Positions 5,632-12,582 of a DNA stretch of 25,453 nucleotides are shown here, in pieces (positions within the stretch are counted from its first letter, which is position 1; each line of letters opens with the position of its first letter). The notes under the pieces are model-generated. The model was given only the letters and a program-made list of their open reading frames with translations, did no database searches and was not told where the DNA came from. Position numbers and translations under genes: made by a program. Source of the DNA: a virus; IMG/VR virus record IMGVR_UViG_3300006924_000150, positions 1 to 25,453 of that record. One strand, 5' to 3'.

Positions 5632-6483
5632 TTAAAACTCCGATATTACTTCCATAAGATTTTTTAACTTGTTCTTGATGAAATAGTTTAACAACTGCGA
5701 TCTATCTTTTGCAGGCTCATTTAACCAAATGTCCATGATCTGATCTTTAATATAATCAGGTATCATTTCTAAGTCGATAAGAGACTTATTACGCAAGTAG
5801 TTTCTTTTAACATCTTCTGTCATAGTATTTATGTCTTGCCAACCTTCTAGTCTTTTCTTAGTAATAGGACGTTGACGTTCACCAATAACTAAACAGTTAT
5901 CAGCAGATAAGATGTTAGGCACACCATCACCAGTATCACCTTTAATGATATGCTCACAAAGATACTTCTCAGGAGATGAGTGTGTAATCCAACGCTTGCG
6001 TGTAGGATCGTATTGTTTTACATTCGCATACTTGTGTAATTGAATATAATCTTTATCACCAGACAAGACTAGAATAGGCTCACCAGTATTCAGTAGAGTA
6101 CCTTCGTGATGTACGATTGTACCAATGATGTCATCTGCTTCAGCAGTTTCAATCTGAATAACTCGGTAAGGGAAGTATACTTTAATCTCATCACGAATAT
6201 TGTTCAAAGCATTGAAGATTGCAGACCAGTCTAGTTCAGACTCAGTACGTGCTTTTCTACGATTAGCTTTGTAATACGCAAAGTTATTTCTGCGCCAATA
6301 GTTCTTGTCATCACAACAGATGACTAGTTCGCCAAAGTCGGCATTGAACTTTTTACGATTGGCTCTTAGTGTGTTGAGAATCATATGCCTCAACATGTTT
6401 TCGTCAATAGGCATGTTTTTATGATTGCCGATTTGAGCCATCATATTACTTATCATCACCTGATTTAAATCTACTAGTATCAT
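5632..6483 (-). CDS. rnh: RNase H / 5'-3' flap exonuclease (T4 Rnh type)
   Basis: A 283-aa homologue of T4 RNase H, the 5'-nuclease that removes RNA primers during lagging-strand synthesis. Visible family signatures are VDLNQ (4-8, Asp5), ICCDDKNYWRR (55-65), YYKANRRKARTESELDW (70-86), AEADDIIG (114-121), LSGDKDYIQLHKY (140-152) and the helix-hairpin-helix metal site KGDTGDGVPNI (181-191). The acidic residues expected for two-metal catalysis are all present. ATG at 6483 follows TGGAGAAATATA. The promoter at 6513-6541 is 30 nt upstream. Length and motif order match the T4 protein closely. Confidence 0.95.
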   Translation of the reverse strand: MILVDLNQVMISNMMAQIGNHKNMPIDENMLRHMILNTLRANRKKFNADFGELVICCDDKNYWRRNNFAYYKANRRKARTESELDWSAIFNALNNIRDEIKVYFPYRVIQIETAEADDIIGTIVHHEGTLLNTGEPILVLSGDKDYIQLHKYANVKQYDPTRKRWITHSSPEKYLCEHIIKGDTGDGVPNILSADNCLVIGERQRPITKKRLEGWQDINTMTEDVKRNYLRNKSLIDLEMIPDYIKDQIMDIWLNEPAKDRSQLLNYFIKNKLKNLMEVISEF

Positions 6484-6512
6484 TATATTTCTCCATATTT
6501 GATATAAGTTAT

Positions 6513-6541
6513 ATAATACTACACTTTTATCAATATGTCAA
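6513..6541 (-). promoter_or_regulatory. Sigma70 early promoter
   Basis: TTGACA (6536-6541), 17-nt spacer, TATTAT (6513-6518), reading leftward to rnh. Preceded by CAAATTAAGAC; the stop codon of the 113-aa gene lies four bases upstream of the -35 box. No spacer palindrome is visible. Confidence 0.85.
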
Positions 6542-6544
6542 GTC

Positions 6545-6886
6545 TTAATTTGAAAATTCGTTTAAAAAATTGGATAAAGCCTTAGTAGGCTCTTTGATAT
6601 TATCGAATACTTTGTCACTTATCTTTTGAAACTCAGTTTGCTCACCATGAATACGCATGATGATAGACCTTATTGATTCGACTCCAGACAATATATCTTT
6701 AATGCAATTGGGGTCTTCGAAGAGATCGATGTCCATCTCTTCTAATGCTTCTACTACATCCATCATAGCAGAGAGGGCGAAGTCCCCTGCAAAGTTCTCT
6801 ACGATCTCTTGCTCTTCGCCCAGTTCATCCATTCTATCCTGTATTCGTTTTGCACGTACAGCATTAAAATCTACGATATTGCTCAT
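6545..6886 (-). CDS. Conserved phage protein, 113 aa, helical
   Basis: Begins MSNIVDFNAVRAKRIQDRMD. The segment VVEALEEMDIDLFEDPNCIK (43-62) followed by DILSGVESIRSIIMRIHGE matches small all-helical proteins conserved in T4-like cyanophages. Strongly acidic, no membrane segment, no catalytic motif. ATG at 6886 overlaps the stop of the preceding gene by four bases (ATGA), so the two are translationally coupled and may act together. Function unknown. Confidence 0.75.
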   Translation of the reverse strand: MSNIVDFNAVRAKRIQDRMDELGEEQEIVENFAGDFALSAMMDVVEALEEMDIDLFEDPNCIKDILSGVESIRSIIMRIHGEQTEFQKISDKVFDNIKEPTKALSNFLNEFSN

Positions 6887-7443
6887 TGATCATATTCGAT
6901 TATCTTCCCATCGACCTCTATTTTATTGTCTGAGATATAAACCCCACCTAAGTCAGAGTAGTAAACACCATAGCTACGCTTAGGTGTACCGTCTGGATGA
7001 TAAGCCATCGCTACACAGAATGTTTTAATTCTACTCTGTTGATGCTCACCATAGAACATGTCTAAGTAGACACCATGCTTGATGTATCGTTCAAGGTTAC
7101 GAACATACCCTTCGATACGTGCTACTTTCGCAACAGCACCTTTGGCGTTTGCTCGAACTTCTTGTTTAGCCGCCGCTAACATATCTTTCTGCGTTTTAAT
7201 CCAAGAGCGAACATTCTTCAGAGACAATGTTTCATCATCGTCTAATGCTAAGACATCTGGGTGAACATTCTTAGGTCCACCTTGCTTTTCTAAACGAACC
7301 GCACGTGCTTTCGCTAAACGCTCGACAGCCGCCGCCTTTTGCTCTTCAGACATAGGCTTACGCTTCTTGCGGATCTTCTTTACAGGTCCACGTTCTTTCG
7401 CAAACTGTTCACGCATTTCTAATTTTTTGCTTTTACGAGCCAT
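6883..7443 (-). CDS. Conserved phage protein, 186 aa, basic N-terminus
   Basis: The first 55 residues are highly basic (MARKSKKLEMREQF...KKIRKKRKPMSEEQ), then a helical part (VRSWIKTQKDMLAAAKQEVR about 78-97) and a C-terminal beta-rich part with CVAMAYHPDGTPKRSYGVYY. This three-part layout is a recurring hypothetical protein in T4-like marine phages. The basic segment suggests nucleic-acid or polymerase binding; no enzyme motif is visible. Start at 7443 has GAGGAG at good spacing and the promoter at 7474-7502 is directly upstream. Heads an operon with the 113-aa gene. Confidence 0.78.
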   Translation of the reverse strand: MARKSKKLEMREQFAKERGPVKKIRKKRKPMSEEQKAAAVERLAKARAVRLEKQGGPKNVHPDVLALDDDETLSLKNVRSWIKTQKDMLAAAKQEVRANAKGAVAKVARIEGYVRNLERYIKHGVYLDMFYGEHQQSRIKTFCVAMAYHPDGTPKRSYGVYYSDLGGVYISDNKIEVDGKIIEYDQ

Positions 7444-7473
7444 ATAGACTACTCCTCATTTAAGTTACGAATC

Positions 7474-7502
7474 ACTATAACATGAAACTTTACTTATGTC
7501 AA
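7474..7502 (-). promoter_or_regulatory. Sigma70 early promoter overlapping a gene end
   Basis: TTGACA (7497-7502), 17-nt spacer, TATAGT (7474-7479). The -35 box is made by the last codons of the glycosyltransferase gene (TTG ACA TAA: Leu, Thr, stop), so promoter and coding sequence coincide. Confidence 0.87.
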
Positions 7503-8444
7503 GAGGTTTTTTAGGAAAGAGTTCCATTCTATCTTACGATTTTGCCAATTAAAGCGATAATTAGCTAACGCTTGCATATTTCCAGTCGTACCTTTCAATA
7601 TCTGATACGTATTTGGGTTACGATGTATCTCAATCGCATTCTTAAGTTCTAAATAAAACTGATTCGCATGATCTTGTGCATTCTCTACATAGCCATACAT
7701 TGAGGTCAGTCCCATTGATGTTTCTGGTAATGCCGCTAGTGATGAGTGAACGCTCAAACAACCCGCAGACATTGCTTCCATTAGACAGAGACAAGATGTC
7801 TCTTTCCAAGTTGATGGGTAAGCAAAGATATGAGACTGCTTTAGTACTTCACGTATCTCTTCATTACTAACAGACTTGTAGTAATTAATCTTCTTATGCT
7901 CACGTAATCTATTAAACAGTTCTTTGAATGGCTCATCTCGTTCAGGCCATCCATACAGTAAGAACGATGAATACACATTTAGTTCAATGTTGTCATACTC
8001 TTCTGCTAACTGTCTAAACACTGCATACAAAATATCAAGCCCACGATGTGGTGTTGAGAAGTATACAAGTCTAATCTTTTCTTTGGGGTCTGGCTTCTGA
8101 TGTTGCTCAATAGGTTCAATCGCATTACGCAATACAACACCTGCTGAGTACGGCACACCTAGAAATAAGTTGTACATCTCTTGTTGCCAATGAGATACAA
8201 ATACCAACTTATCAAACTTTTGCCAACCACCATCTTTCAGATGTTGTACTTCTGGATCTTGTGGCAGATCGTGGAGAACGTAAATCTTCTTTCTCTTTGG
8301 ATCTAGTTCACGTACCCTAGAATGTATAATCTGAAATTGATCGAGGAGAGACTTGTTACAGTCCCTCTCGATTCTATGTGCCATGAGTTCAGTACCACCC
8401 ATGGACTTCTTATTCAACTCATTCAGTTCAGGCAAAAACTTCAC
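7494..8444 (-). CDS. GT-B glycosyltransferase
   Basis: A 316-aa family-4-like GT-B glycosyltransferase. The N-terminal part has GGTELM (16-21) and KIYVLHDLP; the C-terminal nucleotide-sugar domain has RLVYFSTPHRGLDIL (about 124-138), YKSVSNEEI, and FAYPSTWKETSCLCLMEAMS with AGCLSV, containing the E-x7-E donor-binding motif. The start is a GTG at 8444 with a poor ribosome site, overlapping the upstream gene by 17 nt; MKFLPELNELN is kept because related phage enzymes begin the same way. Possible roles are modification of phage DNA, virion protein or host surface glycans; the sequence does not decide. Its 3' end carries a promoter -35 box. Confidence 0.9.
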   Translation of the reverse strand: MKFLPELNELNKKSMGGTELMAHRIERDCNKSLLDQFQIIHSRVRELDPKRKKIYVLHDLPQDPEVQHLKDGGWQKFDKLVFVSHWQQEMYNLFLGVPYSAGVVLRNAIEPIEQHQKPDPKEKIRLVYFSTPHRGLDILYAVFRQLAEEYDNIELNVYSSFLLYGWPERDEPFKELFNRLREHKKINYYKSVSNEEIREVLKQSHIFAYPSTWKETSCLCLMEAMSAGCLSVHSSLAALPETSMGLTSMYGYVENAQDHANQFYLELKNAIEIHRNPNTYQILKGTTGNMQALANYRFNWQNRKIEWNSFLKNLLT

Positions 8445-8685
8445 CGTTTACTGTCTGAAGTTTATCCCATCGAAATGAACGCCAGCCTTCAGCATTAACA
8501 TCCCAGACAGAAAGAGATGTATCACTCTTCTTCTTGGGAGCCTTCTCTTCAATTTCAGCAACGACTTCAGGCATTTTGTCTGACTGCAACGTTGCTTCCA
8601 TCTTACGATATTCACCATTGACCTTTGTAAATTCAACTGTCACTACGCCCTCTTTCATAAGGGCAACTACATTAGATTGGTCCAT
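8428..8685 (-). CDS. SH3-like beta-barrel phage protein, 85 aa
   Basis: Start at 8685 (MDQSNVVALMKEGVVTVEF) has AGGAG eight bases upstream; in-frame ATGs at 8691 and 8739 are too close to, or upstream of, that site. The pattern 'GVVTVEFTKVNGEYRKMEAT' (13-32) followed by a linker rich in Lys and the closing SVWDVNAEGWRSFRWD (59-74) matches small phage proteins annotated as SH3 beta-barrel-fold containing. Overlaps the glutaredoxin stop by 14 nt. Probably a nucleic-acid or protein-binding adaptor; the role is unknown. Confidence 0.75.
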   Translation of the reverse strand: MDQSNVVALMKEGVVTVEFTKVNGEYRKMEATLQSDKMPEVVAEIEEKAPKKKSDTSLSVWDVNAEGWRSFRWDKLQTVNGEVFA

Positions 8686-8920
8686 CACCATAACTCCTCG
8701 TATTTTCAATTTCACTGGCGAATTGTGATAATCCGCCAACAGGTTTATTATGCCACAATATCTGCGGCACTCTATTCACACCAGGAAAACGTTGCAGAAA
8801 TTCTGCCATGTATTCCTTGCGAGAAACATTTTTGAACTCCCAATCGAATCCATATTGATCAGCAAGTGTTTTTGCTTTGTCACAATCTGGACAGATAGAG
8901 TTTCCATAAATCGTAATCAT
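8672..8920 (-). CDS. Glutaredoxin
   Basis: An 82-aa glutaredoxin of the thioredoxin fold. The redox motif is CPDC (10-13) after an ITIYGNS strand; the cis-proline motif is RVPQI (50-54) and the GG that contacts glutathione is at 62-63. In T4-type phages such proteins (T4 NrdC) donate electrons to ribonucleotide reductase. ATG at 8920 overlaps the upstream stop (ATGA). No nrd gene is within the window, so the partner is inferred. The CPDC active site differs from the common CPYC but is seen in phage glutaredoxins. Confidence 0.92.
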   Translation of the reverse strand: MITIYGNSICPDCDKAKTLADQYGFDWEFKNVSRKEYMAEFLQRFPGVNRVPQILWHNKPVGGLSQFASEIENTRSYGDGPI

Positions 8921-9111
8921 TTCATAGTCAATTCTTCTAAACGGTCTGCTATCGAAGTCCAGGGCTCTTTAGTAGTCCAATGAGCCATAGTTCTAAGTTT
9001 ATCAATCATTGCTTGATCACTCATCTGTCTTTCTTTAGCATTATCTTCACGTGTACGCCGAAGCATATATTCGTAGTAACGCTCTTGAGGTTCTGGTCTA
9101 CAATTAGGCAT
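8917..9111 (-). CDS. Small hypothetical protein, 64 aa
   Basis: Begins MPNCRPEPQERYYEYMLRRT; helical and highly charged, with one cysteine and several tryptophans in AHWTTKEPWTSIADRLEEL. No membrane segment or known domain. ATG at 9111 overlaps the preceding gene by 8 nt, with AGAGG 11 bases upstream, and its stop overlaps the glutaredoxin start by ATGA. It is embedded in the operon read from the promoter at 9830-9858. Confidence 0.7.
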   Translation of the reverse strand: MPNCRPEPQERYYEYMLRRTREDNAKERQMSDQAMIDKLRTMAHWTTKEPWTSIADRLEELTMK

Positions 9112-9529
9112 CTTTAGCTAAGTCCTCTGTAAACTGCTTATTCTCTTCCTCCATAGCGACCATCTTTTCTGCACGTAACTTTTCTTGCAATGCTACCTCA
9201 TCGGTAAGCGACATCTTACTGTTACGCCAGTCATGAATCCAAGAAATCTTTTGATCTTCTGTCCAGTCTTTTAGATAGTCATTATCTGCATCAAAGAACT
9301 GTAGCACTTCTGGCTCACGTAGAACTTGTGCATCAATGATTTGTTCACCAACGTGACGTTGACTGAACTCTTTTACATCTTCACATGTAACAGCATCAAG
9401 TGCCCACGAAGGATCTACTTCAGCGTCTGGATTCATTTTCTGTAGTTCGTCTACGGGTATTACATATCGATTACGAAAGGTTGATACACATGTAACAACT
9501 ACGTACTCAGGTTTTTGTTTGATTGCCAT
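9104..9529 (-). CDS. Hypothetical protein, 141 aa
   Basis: Start ATG at 9529 (MAIKQKPEYVVVTCVSTFRN); a TTG three codons upstream is less likely. The N-terminal 75 residues look alpha/beta (YVVVTCVSTFRNRYVIPVDE, then HVGEQIIDAQVLREPEVLQF); the C-terminal part is a charged helix (LQEKLRAEKMVAMEEENKQF). No catalytic motif recognised. Overlaps the upstream gene by 23 nt and the downstream gene by 8 nt, so it is tightly coupled. Similar proteins occur in other marine T4-like phages to my memory; function unknown. Confidence 0.72.
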   Translation of the reverse strand: MAIKQKPEYVVVTCVSTFRNRYVIPVDELQKMNPDAEVDPSWALDAVTCEDVKEFSQRHVGEQIIDAQVLREPEVLQFFDADNDYLKDWTEDQKISWIHDWRNSKMSLTDEVALQEKLRAEKMVAMEEENKQFTEDLAKDA

Positions 9530-9806
9530 TATTTTCAATTTCCTCTATCATGTTTAACAACTTGCGCTTATACTTGTTGGCGTCTTCAAAAGATTCAGAT
9601 GTTCTTTTGTGATCAGCGCCTAACATGCTCTGTGATGCGTATGCACCATTTGTAGCTTCAACGTATTTTAAAAATGTATCTTTTAGCGACATAGGTCTCT
9701 CCAAGTACGATTCGGGTACACCTTCAGCATACTCCCATTGATTAAATTCTTCTTCATCACTGCTATTAGCAAACGTGTTGTTTATGAGTTTTGCAAACCA
9801 TTCCAT
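9507..9806 (-). CDS. Hypothetical protein, 99 aa
   Basis: Begins MEWFAKLINNTFANSSDEEE; acidic first half, then FLKYVEATNGAYASQSMLGA and a charged C-terminal helix. ATG at 9806 has GGAGAAATT directly before it and the promoter at 9830-9858 is 24 nt upstream, so this is the first gene of the operon that runs to the glycosyltransferase. No known domain or targeting signal. Confidence 0.7.
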   Translation of the reverse strand: MEWFAKLINNTFANSSDEEEFNQWEYAEGVPESYLERPMSLKDTFLKYVEATNGAYASQSMLGADHKRTSESFEDANKYKRKLLNMIEEIENNGNQTKT

Positions 9807-9829
9807 AATTTCTCCATATTTAAGTTTAC

Positions 9830-9858
9830 ATTATATCACCATTATGGCGAAAAGTCAA
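9830..9858 (-). promoter_or_regulatory. Sigma70 early promoter
   Basis: TTGACT (9853-9858), 17-nt spacer, TATAAT (9830-9835). The spacer contains CCATTATGG (9839-9847), a short palindrome. It lies just past the stop of the 71-aa gene at 9863. Confidence 0.82.
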
Positions 9859-9862
9859 GTAT

Positions 9863-10078
9863 TTAATATAACTTTCTTTTAAAAAAGTCAAAGTCCTCTG
9901 AGGTTTTGAACTCAACTTTCTGCCCATTCTCATCTTTACCCTTGAAATGCTTGCTATTCAGCTTGCTTATCTCAGACATATAGAACTTACGAGGTGCGTT
10001 ATCTTCTTGCATGATAGTGACTTCATACAGATCAAAGAATAATCGATAAAAGAAGCCTGGTTTTCTTGGCATAGGCAT
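9863..10078 (-). CDS. Conserved phage hypothetical protein, 71 aa
   Basis: Start at 10078 (MPMPRKPGFFYRLFFDLYEV) is preferred over ATG at 10087 because CGGAG lies nine bases before it and abuts the other. The sequence continues into YMSEISKLNSKHFKGKDENG and a basic C-terminus FFKRKLY. The 'DLYEVTI ... KHFKGKD..G.KVEFKT...FD' layout looks like a small beta-barrel and is familiar from marine T4-like phages, without known function. It is transcribed from the promoter at 10136-10164, which diverges from the plus-strand cassette. Confidence 0.75.
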   Translation of the reverse strand: MPMPRKPGFFYRLFFDLYEVTIMQEDNAPRKFYMSEISKLNSKHFKGKDENGQKVEFKTSEDFDFFKRKLY

Positions 10079-10135
10079 TTTTGACATCTCCGTTCTACTA
10101 CCTTACATTATATATAGTAGTTGCTGTAAGGTGAC

Positions 10136-10164
10136 ATTATAACATCAACTTTCGCAAATGGCAA
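10136..10164 (-). promoter_or_regulatory. Sigma70 early promoter in divergent intergenic region
   Basis: TTGCCA (10159-10164), 17-nt spacer, TATAAT (10136-10141), reading leftward to the 71-aa gene. It sits in the 148-bp gap between divergent gene sets; the plus-strand side has a late-type octamer. Confidence 0.75.
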
Positions 10165-10174
10165 GGCACGTTTA

Positions 10175-10182
10175 CATAAATA
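10175..10182 (+). promoter_or_regulatory. Probable T4-type late promoter for the plus-strand cassette
   Basis: CATAAATA, seven of eight matches to TATAAATA, 45 nt before the first gene of the plus-strand cassette. No convincing TTGACA/TATAAT pair is present on this strand in the gap, which fits late expression of the cassette. Confidence 0.5.
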
Positions 10183-10226
10183 AACATGTAATATGATTTT
10201 TGACAATTAATATATGGATTGGAACT

Positions 10227-10820
10227 ATGACTAGACTAATTTTACTTTTTGTTATGAGTATGTTCGTGACAGGATTTGTACATGCACAAGAAGCAACAGA
10301 AGATGGAACAACACCAGAAGACCCATCATGCCCAACAGGTTACATATGTACAATATCAAATACAGATAGCACTGTAGACACTAGTGCAGATAGTACGACT
10401 AAAGTGATATCACCGCCACCATCGGCAATTGCACCAAACATTAATACGGCAAACTCCGACTTATGTACAGTCGGTATGTCAGGTGCAGTGCAGACGCAGA
10501 TTTTAGGTTTGTCTGCTGGTAAATCAGTAAGAGACATGAACTGTGAGCGACTTAAAAATGCAAAGACCCTATATGATATGGGGATGAAGGTCGCCGCCGT
10601 CTCTACCATGTGTGGTGACAAAAGAGTATTTAAAGCGATGATGATGGCAGGCACACCCTGTCCATACGATGGCATGATCGGCGCACAAGCAAAGGCGGCA
10701 TGGGAAGAAAACCCAGATATGCAACCTGATGCAAAAGGGAGGTTTATAGATGAAGATAACAAGAGTACCCTATTCGGTGGTGGTATTATTGGCGGCATCT
10801 TGCTTCTACTTTTACTCTAA
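10227..10820 (+). CDS. Exported protein with C-terminal membrane anchor, 197 aa
   Basis: Start ATG at 10227 with GGA five bases upstream; a TTG at 10200 is in frame but unlikely. The N-terminus MTRLILLFVMSMFVTGFVHA is a signal peptide with cleavage after AHA-like VHA. The body contains LCTVGMSGAVQTQILGLSAG, then MNCERLKNAKTLYDMGMKVA and AGTPCPYDG, with several cysteines likely to form disulphides. The C-terminus, LFGGGIIGGILLLLLL, is a membrane segment. The CERLK...YDMGMKVAAVS pattern recurs in marine phage proteins of unknown function. The last 71 nt also encode the start of the next gene in another frame. First gene of the plus-strand cassette. Confidence 0.82.
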   Translation: MTRLILLFVMSMFVTGFVHAQEATEDGTTPEDPSCPTGYICTISNTDSTVDTSADSTTKVISPPPSAIAPNINTANSDLCTVGMSGAVQTQILGLSAGKSVRDMNCERLKNAKTLYDMGMKVAAVSTMCGDKRVFKAMMMAGTPCPYDGMIGAQAKAAWEENPDMQPDAKGRFIDEDNKSTLFGGGIIGGILLLLLL

Positions 10821-11658
10821 TCAGGTAGTCGCCCAAGAGACAACGGGCACAACACCAAACGCCGCCGCAAACGGATTTACGTGGAACATGTTTAGTGTTC
10901 TGCCTGCTCAAGCTGGTCTAACATTCAATGGATTGTTTTACACGTACACGGCAGATAAAGAAACAGAAGATGATTTTACAGTAACTATTCAAAACGAGTA
11001 TGCCAATGGCGTTGGATATGTTATACAGGAGACAGACGATTGGTCTGGTCTACCTGGTGCGACAATTAATAAAAGAATAGATTTACCTAATATCTCACAG
11101 TCAATTGTGGGTGACGGGTCAATAGTTACAACAGGCGAAGGTGAAGTTTTAGATCCTTCGGTAGTATACAGTTTTAGGTTTGACGAGTGTTTTGTTCCCA
11201 TCAGTAACCCCGCATGTCCAGGTTATCAGGACGCACTTTATCAGTACCTATTAGACAACGGGCTTCTAAACAGTGAACCGAGTTTAGATGATCCATTTTA
11301 TGATGAATGGGTTCAGTTTCAACTGAACAGGGATGGTGAAGACAATGCAGAAGATGATGATGAGAAGAAAATTAGAGAAGATACTACCGAGCTTGATGAA
11401 GACGTAGGAATCGAAAAGCTGAATGCGGAAGTTAACATTGATGAATTTGTCGATGGTGCTACGCAGAATGCGATCATAACAGCATTGTCAACAATACCTA
11501 GGTTTGATTTATATACAAGTGCTACCTTAGACGGTGGAGTGTATAATGATGCGGTCACATTAAATGATGGAATTCTAAACGATAATAATAGAGCCTTGAG
11601 ACAATTCGCTACTGATAAAGTGCATAAAGATATGGTACGCTCACAATATGAAAAATAA
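10750..11658 (+). CDS. Secreted phage protein of unknown function, 302 aa
   Basis: ATG at 10750 is marked by a very strong ribosome site (GGGAGG) although it lies 71 nt inside the preceding gene. Residues 1-29 form a signal peptide (hydrophobic SVVVLLAASCFYFYS, cleavage near VVAQ). Next is LPAQAGLTFNGLFYTYTADK (52-71), then 'DDFTVTIQNEYANG' and DDWSGLPG, a pattern I recall from marine T4-like phage proteins. The centre has a strongly acidic stretch (GEDNAEDDDEKKIREDTTEL), and the C-terminal third is beta-rich. Predicted periplasmic, extracellular or virion-associated. No enzyme motif recognised. Confidence 0.85.
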   Translation: MKITRVPYSVVVLLAASCFYFYSNQVVAQETTGTTPNAAANGFTWNMFSVLPAQAGLTFNGLFYTYTADKETEDDFTVTIQNEYANGVGYVIQETDDWSGLPGATINKRIDLPNISQSIVGDGSIVTTGEGEVLDPSVVYSFRFDECFVPISNPACPGYQDALYQYLLDNGLLNSEPSLDDPFYDEWVQFQLNRDGEDNAEDDDEKKIREDTTELDEDVGIEKLNAEVNIDEFVDGATQNAIITALSTIPRFDLYTSATLDGGVYNDAVTLNDGILNDNNRALRQFATDKVHKDMVRSQYEK

Positions 11659-11674
11659 AAAACGGAGATAAAAA

Positions 11675-12187
11675 ATGAATAAAGTTAAACTAACAGCTTT
11701 TGCCTTTTTTACTTGTGGCGCACTCATCACAAGTACAGCGATAGCACAAGATACGCCCATTGTCGGTAATGTAGAGTCAAAATGCTCTATCTTCACTGAT
11801 AGAGAAGGCGTATATGGTAACCCTACACCTGATAAGCTTAGTACAGCAAGCAACAATGGCGGCGTTAAACCAAGAATTAGATATGATATAATTCAAGGTG
11901 GATACTACGAAGCTAGGATTGGTTACCCAGACTCTTTCTCAAGTAGTCCATCACTTGTTGATTCAGTCACTTGGTCAGGTCTCACAGAAGTAGCTGAAGT
12001 TTCAGACACAGCTATGTCAGACTATGAGACAAATAAAGTCGAATACAATAATAAGACTGAATACGATCTTCACACCGCTGGTACAGTATGGTTCGATGTA
12101 TCATCAAATGCAACATACGGTGTTGGTAAATCGTTTCCATCAGGCTCATACACAGCGATGGTAACTGCTGAGTGTATCGCAAAGTAG
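11675..12187 (+). CDS. Exported beta-rich protein, fimbrial-subunit-like, 170 aa
   Basis: Signal peptide MNKVKLTAFAFFTCGALITS ending TAIAQ, then a mature domain of about 145 residues starting DTPIVGNVESKC. Two cysteines (near the mature start and in the C-terminal AECIAK) could form a disulphide joining first and last strands. The end of the domain, FPSGSYTAMVTAEC, resembles the last strand of fimbrial or spore-coat-U-like beta-sandwiches; this is a resemblance by eye, not a proven homology. CGGAG precedes the ATG. The next gene encodes a candidate beta-sandwich partner. Probably virion surface or host envelope. Confidence 0.82.
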   Translation: MNKVKLTAFAFFTCGALITSTAIAQDTPIVGNVESKCSIFTDREGVYGNPTPDKLSTASNNGGVKPRIRYDIIQGGYYEARIGYPDSFSSSPSLVDSVTWSGLTEVAEVSDTAMSDYETNKVEYNNKTEYDLHTAGTVWFDVSSNATYGVGKSFPSGSYTAMVTAECIAK

Positions 12188-12197
12188 GACAAACTAA

Positions 12198-12575
12198 ATG
12201 CGTTTTGTTATTGCTATATTATTTTGGTCTTTGGGGTTAACTTGTGTTGCGCAAGCGCATGAGTTAACTCCGACCTACCCCAAACTGAAACCGTCGGTTT
12301 ACGACAATATTTTGACTACAACAATGGTTATCTTCAATAGAAGATCAGATGTGAACTATTATCAGATTGAAGTATGGGATGCAGATTGGAATAAAGTACC
12401 TTTTGCTAGTTCTGAAAAAATTATTAAGATGAACTATCTTGAACGCAAAAGATTAGAAATATACTTTAAAAATCGTGACGCAAGCAGAATTAAGTACATC
12501 TGCACACGATCAAAATTGTTAAAAGGGGGCGGGCAGTCTGTTGTTGCATCCAACATTTGCTCCAAAGTTAAATAG
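12198..12575 (+). CDS. Exported Ig-like protein, possibly chaperone-like, 125 aa
   Basis: Signal peptide MRFVIAILFWSLGLTCVAQA, mature start HELTPTYPKLKPSVYDNILT. The remaining 100 residues alternate strands: TTMVIFNRRSDVNYYQIEVW (about 40-59), then VPFA, then RLEIYFKNRDASRIKYICTR (91-110). This is the length and pattern of the N-terminal domain of PapD-type periplasmic chaperones (basic residue before the F1 strand, FNR.SD turn), but with no C-terminal domain. AGGA precedes the ATG and the gap to the upstream gene is 10 nt. The chaperone idea is inference. Confidence 0.8.
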   Translation: MRFVIAILFWSLGLTCVAQAHELTPTYPKLKPSVYDNILTTTMVIFNRRSDVNYYQIEVWDADWNKVPFASSEKIIKMNYLERKRLEIYFKNRDASRIKYICTRSKLLKGGGQSVVASNICSKVK

Positions 12576-12582
12576 GTGAATA

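Noticed and set aside
5824-5831. CATAAATA on the minus strand inside rnh as a late promoter
   Set aside because: Imperfect match and no structural gene immediately downstream.
8448-8636. 62-codon minus-strand frame inside the SH3-like gene
   Set aside because: Out-of-frame shadow of the conserved gene at 8428-8685, with no ribosome site.
10340-10798. Long open frame (152 codons) antisense to the first exported-protein gene
   Set aside because: It lacks a ribosome site, its residues mirror the codon pattern of the opposite strand, and it lies wholly within a better-supported gene with a signal peptide.
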